Assembly: GCA_029782365.1 (NCBI GenBank)
Contig: JAKOUW010000096.1
Location: forward strand, 62,001-126,000
Length of the DNA: 64,000 nucleotides
Reading direction: 5' to 3'
From: Chloroflexota bacterium
Lineage (GTDB): Bacteria > Chloroflexota > Anaerolineae > Anaerolineales > UBA4823
Positions within the stretch are counted from its first letter, which is position 1; the number at the start of each line of letters is the position of its first letter. The position numbers and the translations under genes are program-made. The notes under the pieces are model-generated. The model made no database searches. It saw only the letters and a program-made list of their open reading frames with translations, and was not told the origin of the DNA. Below are positions 56,101-64,000 of this stretch, piece after piece.

Positions 56101-56888
56101 TTGAATTGATGTTTGTTTATGATGGCATGGGCCAAACTGCAGGTCCACAAGTGATTGACACATGTGATTTCTTTGAAAAGTTGATTCCCCTGGTGAATGG
56201 TGCAATCCATGCCCGCCGTGAAGGGATATTTCAGGTGGATCTACAACTTAGACCATATGGTAAAGCCGGTGCAATGGCAGTATCTTTCGAATCATTTAAG
56301 CGTTATTATGCTCCTGATGGTCCAGCCTGGGCATACGAGCGCCAGGCATTGGTCAAATTAAGACTAATAGCAGGCGATGAAACACTAGGAAAGCAAATCT
56401 ACGAATTACGCGATGCTTACACTTATGCAACCAGGCAATTTGATGTCACTGCTATGCGAGCCATGCGTGAAAGACAGGTCCGTCACCTGGTGGCAGGCGG
56501 CACCTTTAATGCGAAGTACAGCCATGGGGGTTTAGTGGATGTCGAATATCTTGTCCAAGCGCTACAAATTATACATGGGGCGGAGGATGAGCGTGTGCGA
56601 AAGACAAATTTACGTGAGGCAATGCTTGGCTTGAATGCTATTGGCGTGTTAAGCGATGAGGATTATACGCGATTACGCAAAGCCCACACATTCCTCCGGT
56701 GGATGATTGATTCCCTGCGAGTTGTTCGAGGAAACTCGAAGGATACGACGGTACCATCTTATCGATCGGAGGAATTTGCTTTCTTGGCCAGGCGGCTGCA
56801 GTATCACAACGATATCGACCGATTACGCGAAGACATGGGACGGTACATTGCTGATGTCCAGGAAATCAATCATCGACTGCTTGGTTAA
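53157..56888 (+). CDS. glnE: GlnE-type glutamine synthetase adenylyltransferase with inserted GlnD-like ACT pair
   Basis: A 1243-residue protein, against about 950 for ordinary GlnE. The N-terminal nucleotidyltransferase half has GKLGGEELNYSSDIDLLF (DxD at Asp236/Asp238) and YRVDMRLRPWG. The C-terminal half has GKCGGRELGFASDIELMF (Asp981, Glu983) and VDLQLRPYG. Between them (about 505-790) lies a segment foreign to GlnE: ACT 1 ('VTIIAFDYPGELSLICGLMF', about 555-595) and ACT 2 ('YTVLRINAPDTVGFLYEFTN' to DILFVTDGEG, about 711-775). Order and spacing copy the glutamine-binding C-terminus of GlnD. GlnE adds and removes AMP on glutamine synthetase. Here the fusion suggests direct glutamine sensing without GlnD/PII relay (inference). 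A TTG at 53151 is a less likely start because it abuts the -10 box. It is divergent from glnA. Confidence 0.85.
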   Translation: MDIPFSIQQLIENRVPEGEAKKFFSGLGFANWQATIRHLYNIALLVPNQEADINKMLPHILNALGSCADPDQALVNLERFINGGEPAEILHQINDNPRVIEILTTVFSASQFLTEILLRNPEAAHILYERKALTQRKAAHQYEQEAITALWAEETEPDMVNRLRLYQRGELLRIGINDLLDYFDLNTVVGQLSLLADGMIRASLQLASLQTGISSENFVVIAMGKLGGEELNYSSDIDLLFITSENPQDKLRLGEKLIENLAQVTQEGFLYRVDMRLRPWGRDGFLVSTIDGYLQYVAHHAKLWEKQAILKARSVAGAIHIGNLLIENAQEYIFNNSPDEVRSSVYGMKQRIERALHDKGRLWGEVKLGEGSIRDIEFVVQYLQLAFGLGFPDLRGRTTLTMISALGKHNLLNPEEVRILKDGYTFLRTIEHFLQMMHYRQTDTLPTEPSAIASLARRLGYQGGQEGEKFIDRYQEYSLAIRNIFMRHIGSVPMKDELSSAIVSAQVKRHIARMDESYRDIFNTSEILKHSELAEKVVEDNPVVVDAVLIEDDVWKVTIIAFDYPGELSLICGLMFVYGFNILGGQIFTYEPIEGETKPLSSAPATAGISSTRRILPRQSQANTGEHADARLKIVDVFTVKSVVPDHPNQETWLNYNQDIKNLVEMLKKGQRREARGMLAKRVGYAFQSFAGKSTPLYPIDVEIDNEAAERYTVLRINAPDTVGFLYEFTNALAFTRINIIRMIVDTVGNRAHDILFVTDGEGNKIIDPEKQRELRASIVLIKHFTHLLPQSPNPEIALLHFREFLGQLFQRPNWPDELASIERTEVLSNLARVLGVSDFLWDDFLRMQYANLFPVVKDIDMLATAKPRLQVENDLQQCLASRMVGGLSFPDWRDTLNAFKDRELFRIDMRHILGLTSEFWDFAKELTDLAEIVILTSFSYCRAELIKQFGEAYDEKGNPSRVAIFALGKCGGRELGFASDIELMFVYDGMGQTAGPQVIDTCDFFEKLIPLVNGAIHARREGIFQVDLQLRPYGKAGAMAVSFESFKRYYAPDGPAWAYERQALVKLRLIAGDETLGKQIYELRDAYTYATRQFDVTAMRAMRERQVRHLVAGGTFNAKYSHGGLVDVEYLVQALQIIHGAEDERVRKTNLREAMLGLNAIGVLSDEDYTRLRKAHTFLRWMIDSLRVVRGNSKDTTVPSYRSEEFAFLARRLQYHNDIDRLREDMGRYIADVQEINHRLLG

Positions 56889-56896
56889 TTAATCTA

Positions 56897-59800
56897 TTAT
56901 TCGGTGGCAAAACGTTGATCTTCTGCAATGCCAGCTGGCACAATCCGTACGAAAGTATTGTTCCAATCAACCAATAAATCCAATGCCTTTTTAGATTCTT
57001 CAAACTGGTAATTACGAGCTAACTCCTCTGCGTATGAATTGAGTAAGAATCGTAAGTTATTTAGATCTTTTTGACCAAGATCCTGGATGACAACTTTCGC
57101 GCCTCGGGCTAATCGCCGCTGGATCGCATGCCGGTCGAAGTTAAGGTGCGGCTGGAGACGCAGGTAAAGGTACCCACCAGTCATACCAGAGCACATCCAA
57201 GGTCCCGGGTCACCCAGCACCAGCACTCTACCAGCAGTCATATATTCACATAAAAAGCCTTTGACATTGGCACGAGCACCAATAAAACCCAAGCTGTCGT
57301 TCAGCGGCTGAGAAATTTCGCCTCCTATAATTACGTCCGCTCCACTAAGGCGAATACATGCGCGTGAGTCGGCGTTTCCTTGAACAATAACAAGACCACC
57401 GACTCCCCCGTAAGCCAGGCTTTTACCGACAGAGCCATCGATTAATTTGCCATCATGGTTGTAACCTTTCAAGATAACGACACGGCCACCTGAAATTCCC
57501 TTGGCGACCCCATCTTGGGCACCGCCTTCAACATGAATTTGCACAGGTTCTGCATTGTATGCTCCCAGACCGTTGCCAGGGACCGAGCTGCTGAAGAAAC
57601 GTAAAGCTGTTTTGGGAGTTGAGCGGATTTCGGTTCCATTCACTGGCTGACGCCAGGTTTCGAATCTTCCTCCCACACCGCCATGCCCAGGCAGCCAATT
57701 CCAATTGTTGCGGAAGCGCGTCAGAGCGCCGGTCAAATGGGTGCCTAATGCCCGGTCAACTGGGGTTACTTTATCATCTTCGAATTGGATGACTTCATGG
57801 GAATCGGAAGTGAATGTTTCCATTACCAGGTTTGAAATAACCGTTGTTAAGCTGTTGCGTGGGCGGCGTAACGGGCCACGGTCCACACTGATTGCCTCGT
57901 TTACCGTTTGGGTTACTGCCACAGGTTTTGTTGACATAAGCTGGTGCACCGGCAGCAACATTTCGCTCAGGTCAAGCTTCTCCTCATGTGATATTTGGCA
58001 AAGTAAATCTGAACGACCCACGAGATCTTGTAGACGGTGGAATCCCAGAGAGGCTACGATCCTACGTGTGCTATCTCCAAGACCGTTGAACAACTTCATC
58101 AGCGCTTCGGTTGCCAGGTCAATTTCCAGTGGCCGGAAATGTTTTAAACCAGCTTGTTGGGCGTCCTCAACCGTCTGTAACTGTGTGGTTATACCAGTAT
58201 GGCATGTTCCGGATTGGCAGTCGCGGCAAATTGTGCAGCCAACTGCTACCATGGCCAGTGTGCCGAATCCGACCCGGTTGGCTCCCAAGCAAATGAGTTT
58301 CACAACGTCTGCCCCTGAACGAACACCGCCATCCGTCCAAATTTCAACTTTATGACGTAAACCTGATTCCGATAAAGCACGGTGTGCTTCGACAACACCA
58401 ATTTCTGCTGGGAGGCCAACATATTTTAATGAATGCTGCCTGGCAGCTCCTGTCCCGCCATCGTAGCCGGCAAGGTAAATAATATCAGCATCCGCTTTTG
58501 CAATGCCAACAGCAATAATACCGATTCCAGGCACAACGGGAACCTTCACAGCAACGCGTGCCTTTGGATTCGTGGTTTTCAATTCCTCTATAAATTGTGC
58601 AAGGTCTTCAATCGAATAAATATCATGGTTATTCGACGGAGAAATCAGATCAATACCAGGTTGAGAATGGCGTGCCGCTGCGACTTTTGCAGTAACTTTC
58701 CGCGCCGGAAGATGCCCTCCTTCTCCTGGCTTAGCACCCTGTCCAACTTTGATTTCAAGTAAATTAGCGGCATTGATTAACTCGGCGGTGATTCCAAAGC
58801 GACCAGATGCGATTTGAATACCACGATTGTAAGGGTATTTTCCCATCATGTCCGGTATTTCACCTCCCTCGCCATTGATCGAAAGCATATTGAGGCGATA
58901 AGCAGCTTCTGCATAGGCGCGAAAAGCAGTTTCACCCTGCGAGCCAAATGACATCGATGCGATGATGAAAGGTAAATCGTGAGAGGTGACACTTAAATCA
59001 ACCGCTGAGGGATCAATTTGTCCGCTAATTAGATTTGTTTTAATCTCCAGGATATGACGCAAAGAAACTGGGTTGGAATGGCTGATCGATTCAACATGGT
59101 TTTCATATTCTTGGGAGCTGGCATCGTCTTTTGCCAATGAGGCGGCCATTTTCCACACCTTCGGATAAAAATGGTTAACCCTGGAGAGTTGAGCACGACT
59201 TTCACCGCAATAAATGTTTTTTCGCTCGTAAGCGTCCAGATCGATATCTTCCCATCGAAGACCACGCTGGTCTGACCCGGCATAATTGACGACGCCGAGG
59301 GCAGCGGCAAGTCCACTGCTTAGCCCAATGGATGAAAAAAGTTTGCCGTAGCCTCGCAATTCGTGAATGCCCATAGTACTGATACATTTTTCGATGCCAG
59401 AGCGAAGAGCTTTGATGGTGTTTACAAGCCTTTTGGCTCTTTCTTCAAAATCACATTTTCGCTCCGCATCGTTTAAAGCGATTTCAAACAACATATAAGG
59501 AGCTACAGCATCAGCACCCATGCCGATTGACAAGATGAGATCATGCAAATGACGGATTGCCCGAGAGCGTAAAACAAGCCCGGTTCTGCGGCGTAAATTC
59601 GATGATTGTTGAGAAGCCATAAGGCTTAAATCGATTTTACCCTCGTTGTTGATAGGCAGGGGAGTGGGATTATTTGCATGGTCAGGTGCATCGAATGAAG
59701 AGCGTAATGCACGATCGATAACACTAAGTGCCAAAATTGGGTCAATCCAAACATGTTCGCCATTGAAGGATTCGGCGTCATCAAGAATAATAAGTTGTAC

Positions 59801-61753
59801 GCCATTGCGAACGCCCAAAACAGCTTCATTCGCGAGACGCTCCAATGCTTTGGTTGTCGCTTCTTGCGGATGCACGGCCAGTTGCAGACGGCTCAGCTTC
59901 TTACCAGGAAAATTCTCTGCAAGCTCGGAGAGGCTTAAACACCCTGTTTGTGATGCCAACCGTTGGTATTCTTTTTCGGGTAAAAAAGGATATTCGGGTA
60001 AATGATCCAACAATAATGGGAAATCAAGCATAATGTGGGTTGACTGATTCAGATCGGTTGGGTTAAGAGGAGGCCTTGAGCCGACAAGGACCTGGGTTGA
60101 AAAATGCTCAATTTCACGCTCCCGGTCGATAGCCGGATTGGTCACAACTGCTACCGCCTCCTTGAAGTAATCAGCAATATTTTGCCGCTCATTCGAGAGA
60201 GGGGGCAAAGGGCCATCGTATCCAAGAGAACCAAGAGGCTCGGATCCGTTGCCAGAAAGATATTGGAGCCATTCCTTATCTTCACGTCCCCAGCCAAAGG
60301 CAGACAACTGCTGATCCAATTCGACTGAAGGAATAGGGATAACCGGTCTGGAGACAGGATTGGTGTCAAGACCATCTTGTAAGGATGGGGCGTTCAAAGA
60401 AACGCCAGAAAAAAGTGGACGGAGAGCGGCAATCCGGCGATTAAGTGTTGATAAGGAACCGAAACGCCGAACTGTCAAGTTCAACATGCGCTGTTGAACA
60501 GCGGCATAATCCATGACTTCAACGCCCTGCCCTCGGCGAATGCGCAAACGCATTTTCTCGCCTGGCGACAACGGTACTGGATCAATGCGCATAGTATCTA
60601 AATGATAAACACCTTTTTCTGAAGAGAAGAAATATTCTTTTTCTGTCTCTCCATACCACAGAGGCCGTAAACCAAGCGCATCTACACTAAAAACGCATTC
60701 ATCTCCAAACCGAGAAATAATACCAGCAGGACCCTGGCAAAAAGGACCAAATGCTTGACGGTAATATTTGTAAACGGTCTGCAAATCTGGGCTTAGCTTT
60801 TCAACTTCAGTCAGGATCGGCGGAAAAACCATCTCCATTGCTTCCGTGAGAGTGAAATGGTAATGGTGAATCAGCGTTGCAAGCACGCGATCCACATCCT
60901 GAGAATCAGACCCACCCCGAACTAAATCGACTCCTAGCATGACGGATTGCTCGCGCAGGCGAGCAATGGTGTTGATCTCACCGTTGTGACCTAAAAGACT
61001 GAACGGCTGAACTCGCTCGAAACTGGTGGCAGTATTGGTGGAGTACCTTGCATGACCTATCGTGATGGCTGACATGAATTCGGGATTGCGAAGTTCAGGA
61101 TAAAACTGGTAAAGTGTTTCTATTGCTCCACGGACCTTGTAAACCACAACGTAACTAGAAAGTGATGCTACATGAATTCTCAATCGGCGTTCGATCGCAA
61201 GGGTTAATTCAAACAAGACACGCTCGACATTTTCCAAAGGTCCGGTGCGAACCAAACCTGCAATTTGCCAGAGCATTGGAGCCTGAATGCGAGCCATTTT
61301 TCCCAATGCTTGAGGTCGAGTTTGAATCGGTCTTTCTAAGAGAATATCTAAGCCGGCCTCCTGCAGCATTCTTAAGGATGCAGCCTGGAGAGCGGGTATA
61401 TCATTTTCGAAATTTGGAATCATGAGATGACCGACAAAGAATCTACGGTCTTCAGCCAGCCAGCCTGGTTTTCCCTCTTGTTCAAGGGCCTGTGCCCATA
61501 AGCGGCGCGGAATATCGGTGAGCACCCCGCAACCATCGCCTTCACCATTCACTTCGCCGGAGCGATGTCCCATAATGCTCAAAGCGGTGAGTGCACGCTT
61601 CAGATTACCATGTGTTGCTTCACCGTTTTTCCGAACAGACGCAACGATTGCGCAGGCATCATGTTCTTCAAGCCAGGTTTTTGTATCTGGTGAAGTTAAC
61701 CAACTAAAATTGGTGCCAGGAACAATACTTTGGGCAGGCTGATTATCCTCCAT
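56897..61753 (-). CDS. gltB: Glutamate synthase large subunit
   Basis: A 1618-residue enzyme that moves the amide of glutamine to 2-oxoglutarate. The N-terminal amidotransferase uses Cys34 in HDAC after a short propeptide and has 'MGHRSGEVNGEGDGCGVLTD'. The central domain, the FMN synthase domain ('KVGQGAKPGEGGHLPARKV') and the C-terminal Gly-rich GXGXG domain follow in order. The 3Fe-4S ligands are Cys1173, Cys1179 and Cys1184 (C-x5-C-x4-C), with an extra Cys1176. The start at 61753 has AAAGGA 8 nt upstream; the frame opening at 61837 runs through a promoter. It converges on glnE with 8 bp between stops. No gltD is adjacent, so the electron donor subunit is elsewhere or replaced by ferredoxin. 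Confidence 0.94.
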   Translation of the reverse strand: MEDNQPAQSIVPGTNFSWLTSPDTKTWLEEHDACAIVASVRKNGEATHGNLKRALTALSIMGHRSGEVNGEGDGCGVLTDIPRRLWAQALEQEGKPGWLAEDRRFFVGHLMIPNFENDIPALQAASLRMLQEAGLDILLERPIQTRPQALGKMARIQAPMLWQIAGLVRTGPLENVERVLFELTLAIERRLRIHVASLSSYVVVYKVRGAIETLYQFYPELRNPEFMSAITIGHARYSTNTATSFERVQPFSLLGHNGEINTIARLREQSVMLGVDLVRGGSDSQDVDRVLATLIHHYHFTLTEAMEMVFPPILTEVEKLSPDLQTVYKYYRQAFGPFCQGPAGIISRFGDECVFSVDALGLRPLWYGETEKEYFFSSEKGVYHLDTMRIDPVPLSPGEKMRLRIRRGQGVEVMDYAAVQQRMLNLTVRRFGSLSTLNRRIAALRPLFSGVSLNAPSLQDGLDTNPVSRPVIPIPSVELDQQLSAFGWGREDKEWLQYLSGNGSEPLGSLGYDGPLPPLSNERQNIADYFKEAVAVVTNPAIDREREIEHFSTQVLVGSRPPLNPTDLNQSTHIMLDFPLLLDHLPEYPFLPEKEYQRLASQTGCLSLSELAENFPGKKLSRLQLAVHPQEATTKALERLANEAVLGVRNGVQLIILDDAESFNGEHVWIDPILALSVIDRALRSSFDAPDHANNPTPLPINNEGKIDLSLMASQQSSNLRRRTGLVLRSRAIRHLHDLILSIGMGADAVAPYMLFEIALNDAERKCDFEERAKRLVNTIKALRSGIEKCISTMGIHELRGYGKLFSSIGLSSGLAAALGVVNYAGSDQRGLRWEDIDLDAYERKNIYCGESRAQLSRVNHFYPKVWKMAASLAKDDASSQEYENHVESISHSNPVSLRHILEIKTNLISGQIDPSAVDLSVTSHDLPFIIASMSFGSQGETAFRAYAEAAYRLNMLSINGEGGEIPDMMGKYPYNRGIQIASGRFGITAELINAANLLEIKVGQGAKPGEGGHLPARKVTAKVAAARHSQPGIDLISPSNNHDIYSIEDLAQFIEELKTTNPKARVAVKVPVVPGIGIIAVGIAKADADIIYLAGYDGGTGAARQHSLKYVGLPAEIGVVEAHRALSESGLRHKVEIWTDGGVRSGADVVKLICLGANRVGFGTLAMVAVGCTICRDCQSGTCHTGITTQLQTVEDAQQAGLKHFRPLEIDLATEALMKLFNGLGDSTRRIVASLGFHRLQDLVGRSDLLCQISHEEKLDLSEMLLPVHQLMSTKPVAVTQTVNEAISVDRGPLRRPRNSLTTVISNLVMETFTSDSHEVIQFEDDKVTPVDRALGTHLTGALTRFRNNWNWLPGHGGVGGRFETWRQPVNGTEIRSTPKTALRFFSSSVPGNGLGAYNAEPVQIHVEGGAQDGVAKGISGGRVVILKGYNHDGKLIDGSVGKSLAYGGVGGLVIVQGNADSRACIRLSGADVIIGGEISQPLNDSLGFIGARANVKGFLCEYMTAGRVLVLGDPGPWMCSGMTGGYLYLRLQPHLNFDRHAIQRRLARGAKVVIQDLGQKDLNNLRFLLNSYAEELARNYQFEESKKALDLLVDWNNTFVRIVPAGIAEDQRFATE

Positions 61754-61772
61754 GTAAAAATTCCTTTCAAGG

Positions 61773-61801
61773 ATTAAATTTCTAAGAGAACTATTCGTCA
61801 A
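61773..61801 (-). promoter_or_regulatory. gltB promoter 1 (proximal)
   Basis: On the minus strand TTGACG (61801-61796), 17 bp, TTTAAT (61778-61773). The predicted start is about 13 nt before the gltB ATG, leaving just the AAAGGA ribosome site in the leader. A good constitutive-type match. Confidence 0.55.
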
Positions 61802-61816
61802 GCAGGTAATATGCGG

Positions 61817-61845
61817 ATAATAATTGAAAACGTCCAATAAACATA
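61817..61845 (-). promoter_or_regulatory. gltB promoter 2 (distal, operator-linked)
   Basis: On the minus strand TATGTT (61845-61840), 17 bp, TATTAT (61822-61817). The -35 is poor, but the ACCC-N4-GGGT operator ends 2 nt upstream of it, exactly as in glnA. The operator midpoint is 31.5 bp from the first base of the -10 box in both genes. Confidence 0.45.
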
Positions 61846-61847
61846 TG

Positions 61848-61859
61848 ACCCAAATGGGT
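61848..61859. promoter_or_regulatory. Operator ACCC-AAAT-GGGT upstream of gltB
   Basis: A 12-bp element identical in 11 positions to the one between glnA and glnE (53110-53121). It has the same arms and differs only in the last spacer base. Centre at 61853.5, about 100 bp upstream of the gltB ATG and 131 bp downstream of nothing coding; the aminotransferase gene starts at 61979 on the other strand. Confidence 0.5.
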
Positions 61860-61978
61860 AATTTTTTGTCTGAATTTCAGGTGATTAATCTTAAGATGCT
61901 TCAGGTTTGTATATCTTGTGGTTTAATCAAGAAAATAAAATGCAGGCAAAATTGTGTGTTTTCTTTCATTAATTTCCT

Positions 61979-63145
61979 ATGGATAAATCCATTCGTAATT
62001 TGTTTCAAATCCGAGAGAATGTTCATTTCTTGAATCACGGCTCGTTCGGCGCTTGCCCAAAAAAAGTGTTTCAAGCCTATCAAGATTGGCAGAGAAGCTT
62101 AGAAGAACAACCGGTGGCCTTCCTCGGGCGTGAGATTGGAGATCTTTTGGACAATGTGCGCAGGCGTTTAGGCGCTGAAATTGGTGCTTCGCCCGATGAC
62201 CTGGTGTTTGTCCCCAATGTTACCCATGGTGTCAATATTGTCGCAAGATCCCTCAAACTGGGAGGGGGTGATGAGATATTAATCACAAATCATGAGTATG
62301 GAGCGTGCAAAAACACCTGGGAATTCATCTCCAAGAAAACAGGAGCGCTGGTGAAAGAGCGGGAAATCATGATTCCAATTGCTCCGACATTGAGACAAGA
62401 GGAAATTGCGGATCAATTTCTTGCCGGAATAACAGAAAAAACCAAATTAATTTTCATTAGTCATATCACTTCTCCGACTGCTCTACGATTGCCAGTCGAG
62501 ATAATTTGCCAAAAGGCGCGACAATTGGGAATCCTGACAATTATAGATGGGGCGCACGCTCCAGGACAAATTCCATTGAATATTGCTGAGATCAGTGCTG
62601 ATTTTTATACCGGCAATTGCCACAAGTGGATGATGTCTGCGAAGGGAGCTGGCTTCTTGTATGTCAGGCCTGACACTCAACATCTAATCGAACCGTTGGT
62701 CGTTTCCTGGGGATATTCAGCTCCGCTCAGTCATCACAATAAAACTCGTTTGGCAACCTTATTGGAATGGACAGGTACGTTTGACCCGGCACCGTATTTG
62801 AGTATTTCCGCTGCGCTGGATTTTGCCGACGAATACAATTGGGATTTTACCCGTGACGAATGTGAAAATTTATTGCAAGTTGCTCTGGATAGGATTAACG
62901 AAATCACAGGCATTGATCCGATATATCCGAATCGAAAAGGTTGGTACCGCCAAATGGGAATTGTTGAATTGCCCGGCGATATAAATGTGCAAAATTTGAA
63001 GTTGCGCTTGTATAATGATTTCCATGTAGAGATTCCGACAATAGAGTGGATGAACAGGAAATTTCTTCGTATTTCCATTCAAGGGTATAACAGCGAGGAT
63101 GATATTGATGCGTTGGTGGCTGGAATAAAATGTAGTTTAGAATAG
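61979..63145 (+). CDS. PLP-dependent class V aminotransferase (isopenicillin-N epimerase-like)
   Basis: A 388-residue fold-type I PLP enzyme of the cysteine desulfurase/isopenicillin-N epimerase group. Features are 'FLNHGSFGACPKKVF' at the N-terminus, 'FVPNVTHGVNIVAR', the cofactor Asp in 'TIIDGAHAPGQIP', and the Schiff-base Lys in TGNCHKWMMSAKG. The lack of a Cys-loop argues against a desulfurase. The substrate is unknown. It is divergent from gltB and precedes the phosphorylase gene by 51 bp. Confidence 0.85.
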   Translation: MDKSIRNLFQIRENVHFLNHGSFGACPKKVFQAYQDWQRSLEEQPVAFLGREIGDLLDNVRRRLGAEIGASPDDLVFVPNVTHGVNIVARSLKLGGGDEILITNHEYGACKNTWEFISKKTGALVKEREIMIPIAPTLRQEEIADQFLAGITEKTKLIFISHITSPTALRLPVEIICQKARQLGILTIIDGAHAPGQIPLNIAEISADFYTGNCHKWMMSAKGAGFLYVRPDTQHLIEPLVVSWGYSAPLSHHNKTRLATLLEWTGTFDPAPYLSISAALDFADEYNWDFTRDECENLLQVALDRINEITGIDPIYPNRKGWYRQMGIVELPGDINVQNLKLRLYNDFHVEIPTIEWMNRKFLRISIQGYNSEDDIDALVAGIKCSLE

Positions 63146-63196
63146 TAATCATTTCACACAAATGGAAGTCGTCAATAGCTAACATGTGAGGTTTCT

Positions 63197-64000
63197 ATGA
63201 AATACGGATTTTTCGATGATGAAGCGAAAGAATATGTCATTACGAATCCTGCCACGCCGCTTCCGTGGATAAATTACCTGGGCAATGAAGATTTTTTTGG
63301 GCTTATTTCCAATACAGGCGGCGGATATTGTTTTTATAAAGATGCTCGGATGAGACGACTGACTCGCTATCGCTATAACAATACACCGCTCGATATGGGG
63401 GGCAGGTACCTTTATGTGCGAGATCACCTGACCGGAGAATTTTGGTCTCCAACATGGATGCCTGTTTGTGAAAATCTCGATCGTTATCAATGCCGTCATG
63501 GGTTAGGATATACCCAAATTGAGACCTCGAAAAATGATATTTCCGTTAAAATTCGTTATTTTGTACCACAGGGAGAAACTGTTGAGGTATGGCAAGTTTG
63601 GGTTTCCTCGAACAGGGAAACCCCTGTAGATTTATCCTTGTTTGCCTGTGTCGAGTTTGCTTTATGGGAGGCATGGGACGATGCAACGAACTTTCAACGT
63701 AATTTCTCTACAGGCCAGGTTGAAGTAACTACAAATGTCATTTACCATAAGACGGAATATCGGGAACGAAGAGATCATTTCGCATATTTTGCATGTAATC
63801 GGCCATTTGATGGGTTTGATACACAAAGAGACGCCTTTTTAGGCGCTTATCGCGGCTGGGATAAGCCCGAAGTTGTTCTTTCAGGTATGAGCAAAAACAG
63901 CATCGCCCATGGCTGGCAGCCTATTGCTGCACCGCAGCTTCGATTGAAATTAGCGCCTGGTGAAACCCAAAATATTATTTTTTTGTTAGGGTATTGGGAA
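63197..64000 (+). CDS. GH94-type glycoside phosphorylase, N-terminal part (runs off the window)
   Basis: The first 268 codons of a cellobiose/chitobiose-phosphorylase-type enzyme. The N-terminus (YGFFDDEAKEYVITNPATP, then PWINYLG and 'GRYLYVRDHLTGEFWSP') is diagnostic of the GH94 N-terminal beta-sandwich domain. The catalytic (alpha/alpha)6 barrel lies beyond position 64000. Phosphorolysis of a beta-glucan disaccharide would give glucose-1-phosphate. The ATG at 63197 has GAGG 5-6 nt upstream. Confidence 0.85.
   Translation, partial: MKYGFFDDEAKEYVITNPATPLPWINYLGNEDFFGLISNTGGGYCFYKDARMRRLTRYRYNNTPLDMGGRYLYVRDHLTGEFWSPTWMPVCENLDRYQCRHGLGYTQIETSKNDISVKIRYFVPQGETVEVWQVWVSSNRETPVDLSLFACVEFALWEAWDDATNFQRNFSTGQVEVTTNVIYHKTEYRERRDHFAYFACNRPFDGFDTQRDAFLGAYRGWDKPEVVLSGMSKNSIAHGWQPIAAPQLRLKLAPGETQNIIFLLGYWE

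Noticed and set aside
57705..58355. A 216-residue open frame antisense to gltB
   Set aside because: Arg/Ser/Thr/Trp-rich mirror frame opposite the conserved FMN/iron-sulfur region of gltB; no start signal.
61754..61837. N-terminal extension of glutamate synthase
   Set aside because: It would place a TTGACG/TTTAAT promoter and the ribosome site inside the gene and would push the catalytic Cys far from the N-terminus.

Overview
The window looks like chromosomal DNA of a free-living, non-sporulating-type bacterium of moderate GC content, most likely a member of the Chloroflexota (Anaerolineae-like). This is an inference from style, not a placement. The supporting signs are lipoproteins with long Pro/Thr/Ala-rich linkers, frequent TTG and GTG starts, MalT-type/BTAD hybrid regulators, BMP-type and Liv-type ABC operons, LVIVD/beta-propeller surface proteins and an ACT-containing GlnE. 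There are no insertion sequences, prophage genes, CRISPR arrays or rRNA genes. Two tRNA genes are present, Met(CAU) and Leu(UAG).

Layout. 1-5.4 kb (minus): amidohydrolase lipoprotein, transglutaminase-like membrane protein and DUF58 protein. 5.5-7.9 kb (plus): flavin-dependent monooxygenase-like protein, GNAT acetyltransferase, DinB-like protein. 7.9-20.8 kb (minus): one long catabolic and transport cluster. In transcription order it holds a KAS III-like enzyme, an acyl-CoA ligase, an alpha/beta hydrolase, a thiolase/DUF35 relic, an SDR, a second ligase, a second hydrolase, then a Liv-type transporter (binding protein, two ATPases, two permeases). 21-25.4 kb (plus): two GT4 glycosyltransferases and a USP-GpgS fusion, probably making a glucosylglycerate-type solute. 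25.5-33 kb (minus): large BTAD regulator, membrane protein, beta-propeller/TPR lipoprotein, broken LVIVD protein. 33.1-38.9 kb (minus): BMP-family ABC transporter and SpoIIM-like protein. 39-41.4 kb: RDD protein, TPR protein, aminopeptidase P. 41.6-46.8 kb: tRNAs, receiver protein, trigger factor, ClpP, DUF1028 protein, HAD phosphatase. 46.8-51.5 kb (minus): LysE-type exporter, GAF histidine kinase, double-receiver LuxR regulator, NanE-like epimerase. 51.6-61.8 kb: ammonium assimilation locus. 62-64 kb (plus): class V aminotransferase and the start of a GH94 phosphorylase.

The most notable part is the nitrogen locus. Glutamine synthetase (glnA) is divergent from a 1243-residue GlnE that carries a GlnD-like pair of ACT domains between its two nucleotidyltransferase halves. 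The large subunit of glutamate synthase (gltB) converges on glnE. No PII, GlnD or GltD gene is nearby. The glnA/glnE intergenic region and the gltB upstream region share an ACCC-AAAY-GGGT palindrome. It sits 2 nt upstream of the -35 element of glnA and of a candidate gltB promoter, with the same distance to the -10 element. Together this suggests a compact nitrogen-control module in which glutamine may be sensed directly by GlnE and an unidentified activator controls all three genes.

Other points worth attention are a KAS III-like protein lacking the canonical His and Asn, a LivH permease with a large membrane insertion, two matching hairpins placed just after the binding-protein genes of the two ABC operons, and several genes whose perfect -10 box lies only a few bases from the start codon (probable leaderless mRNAs).
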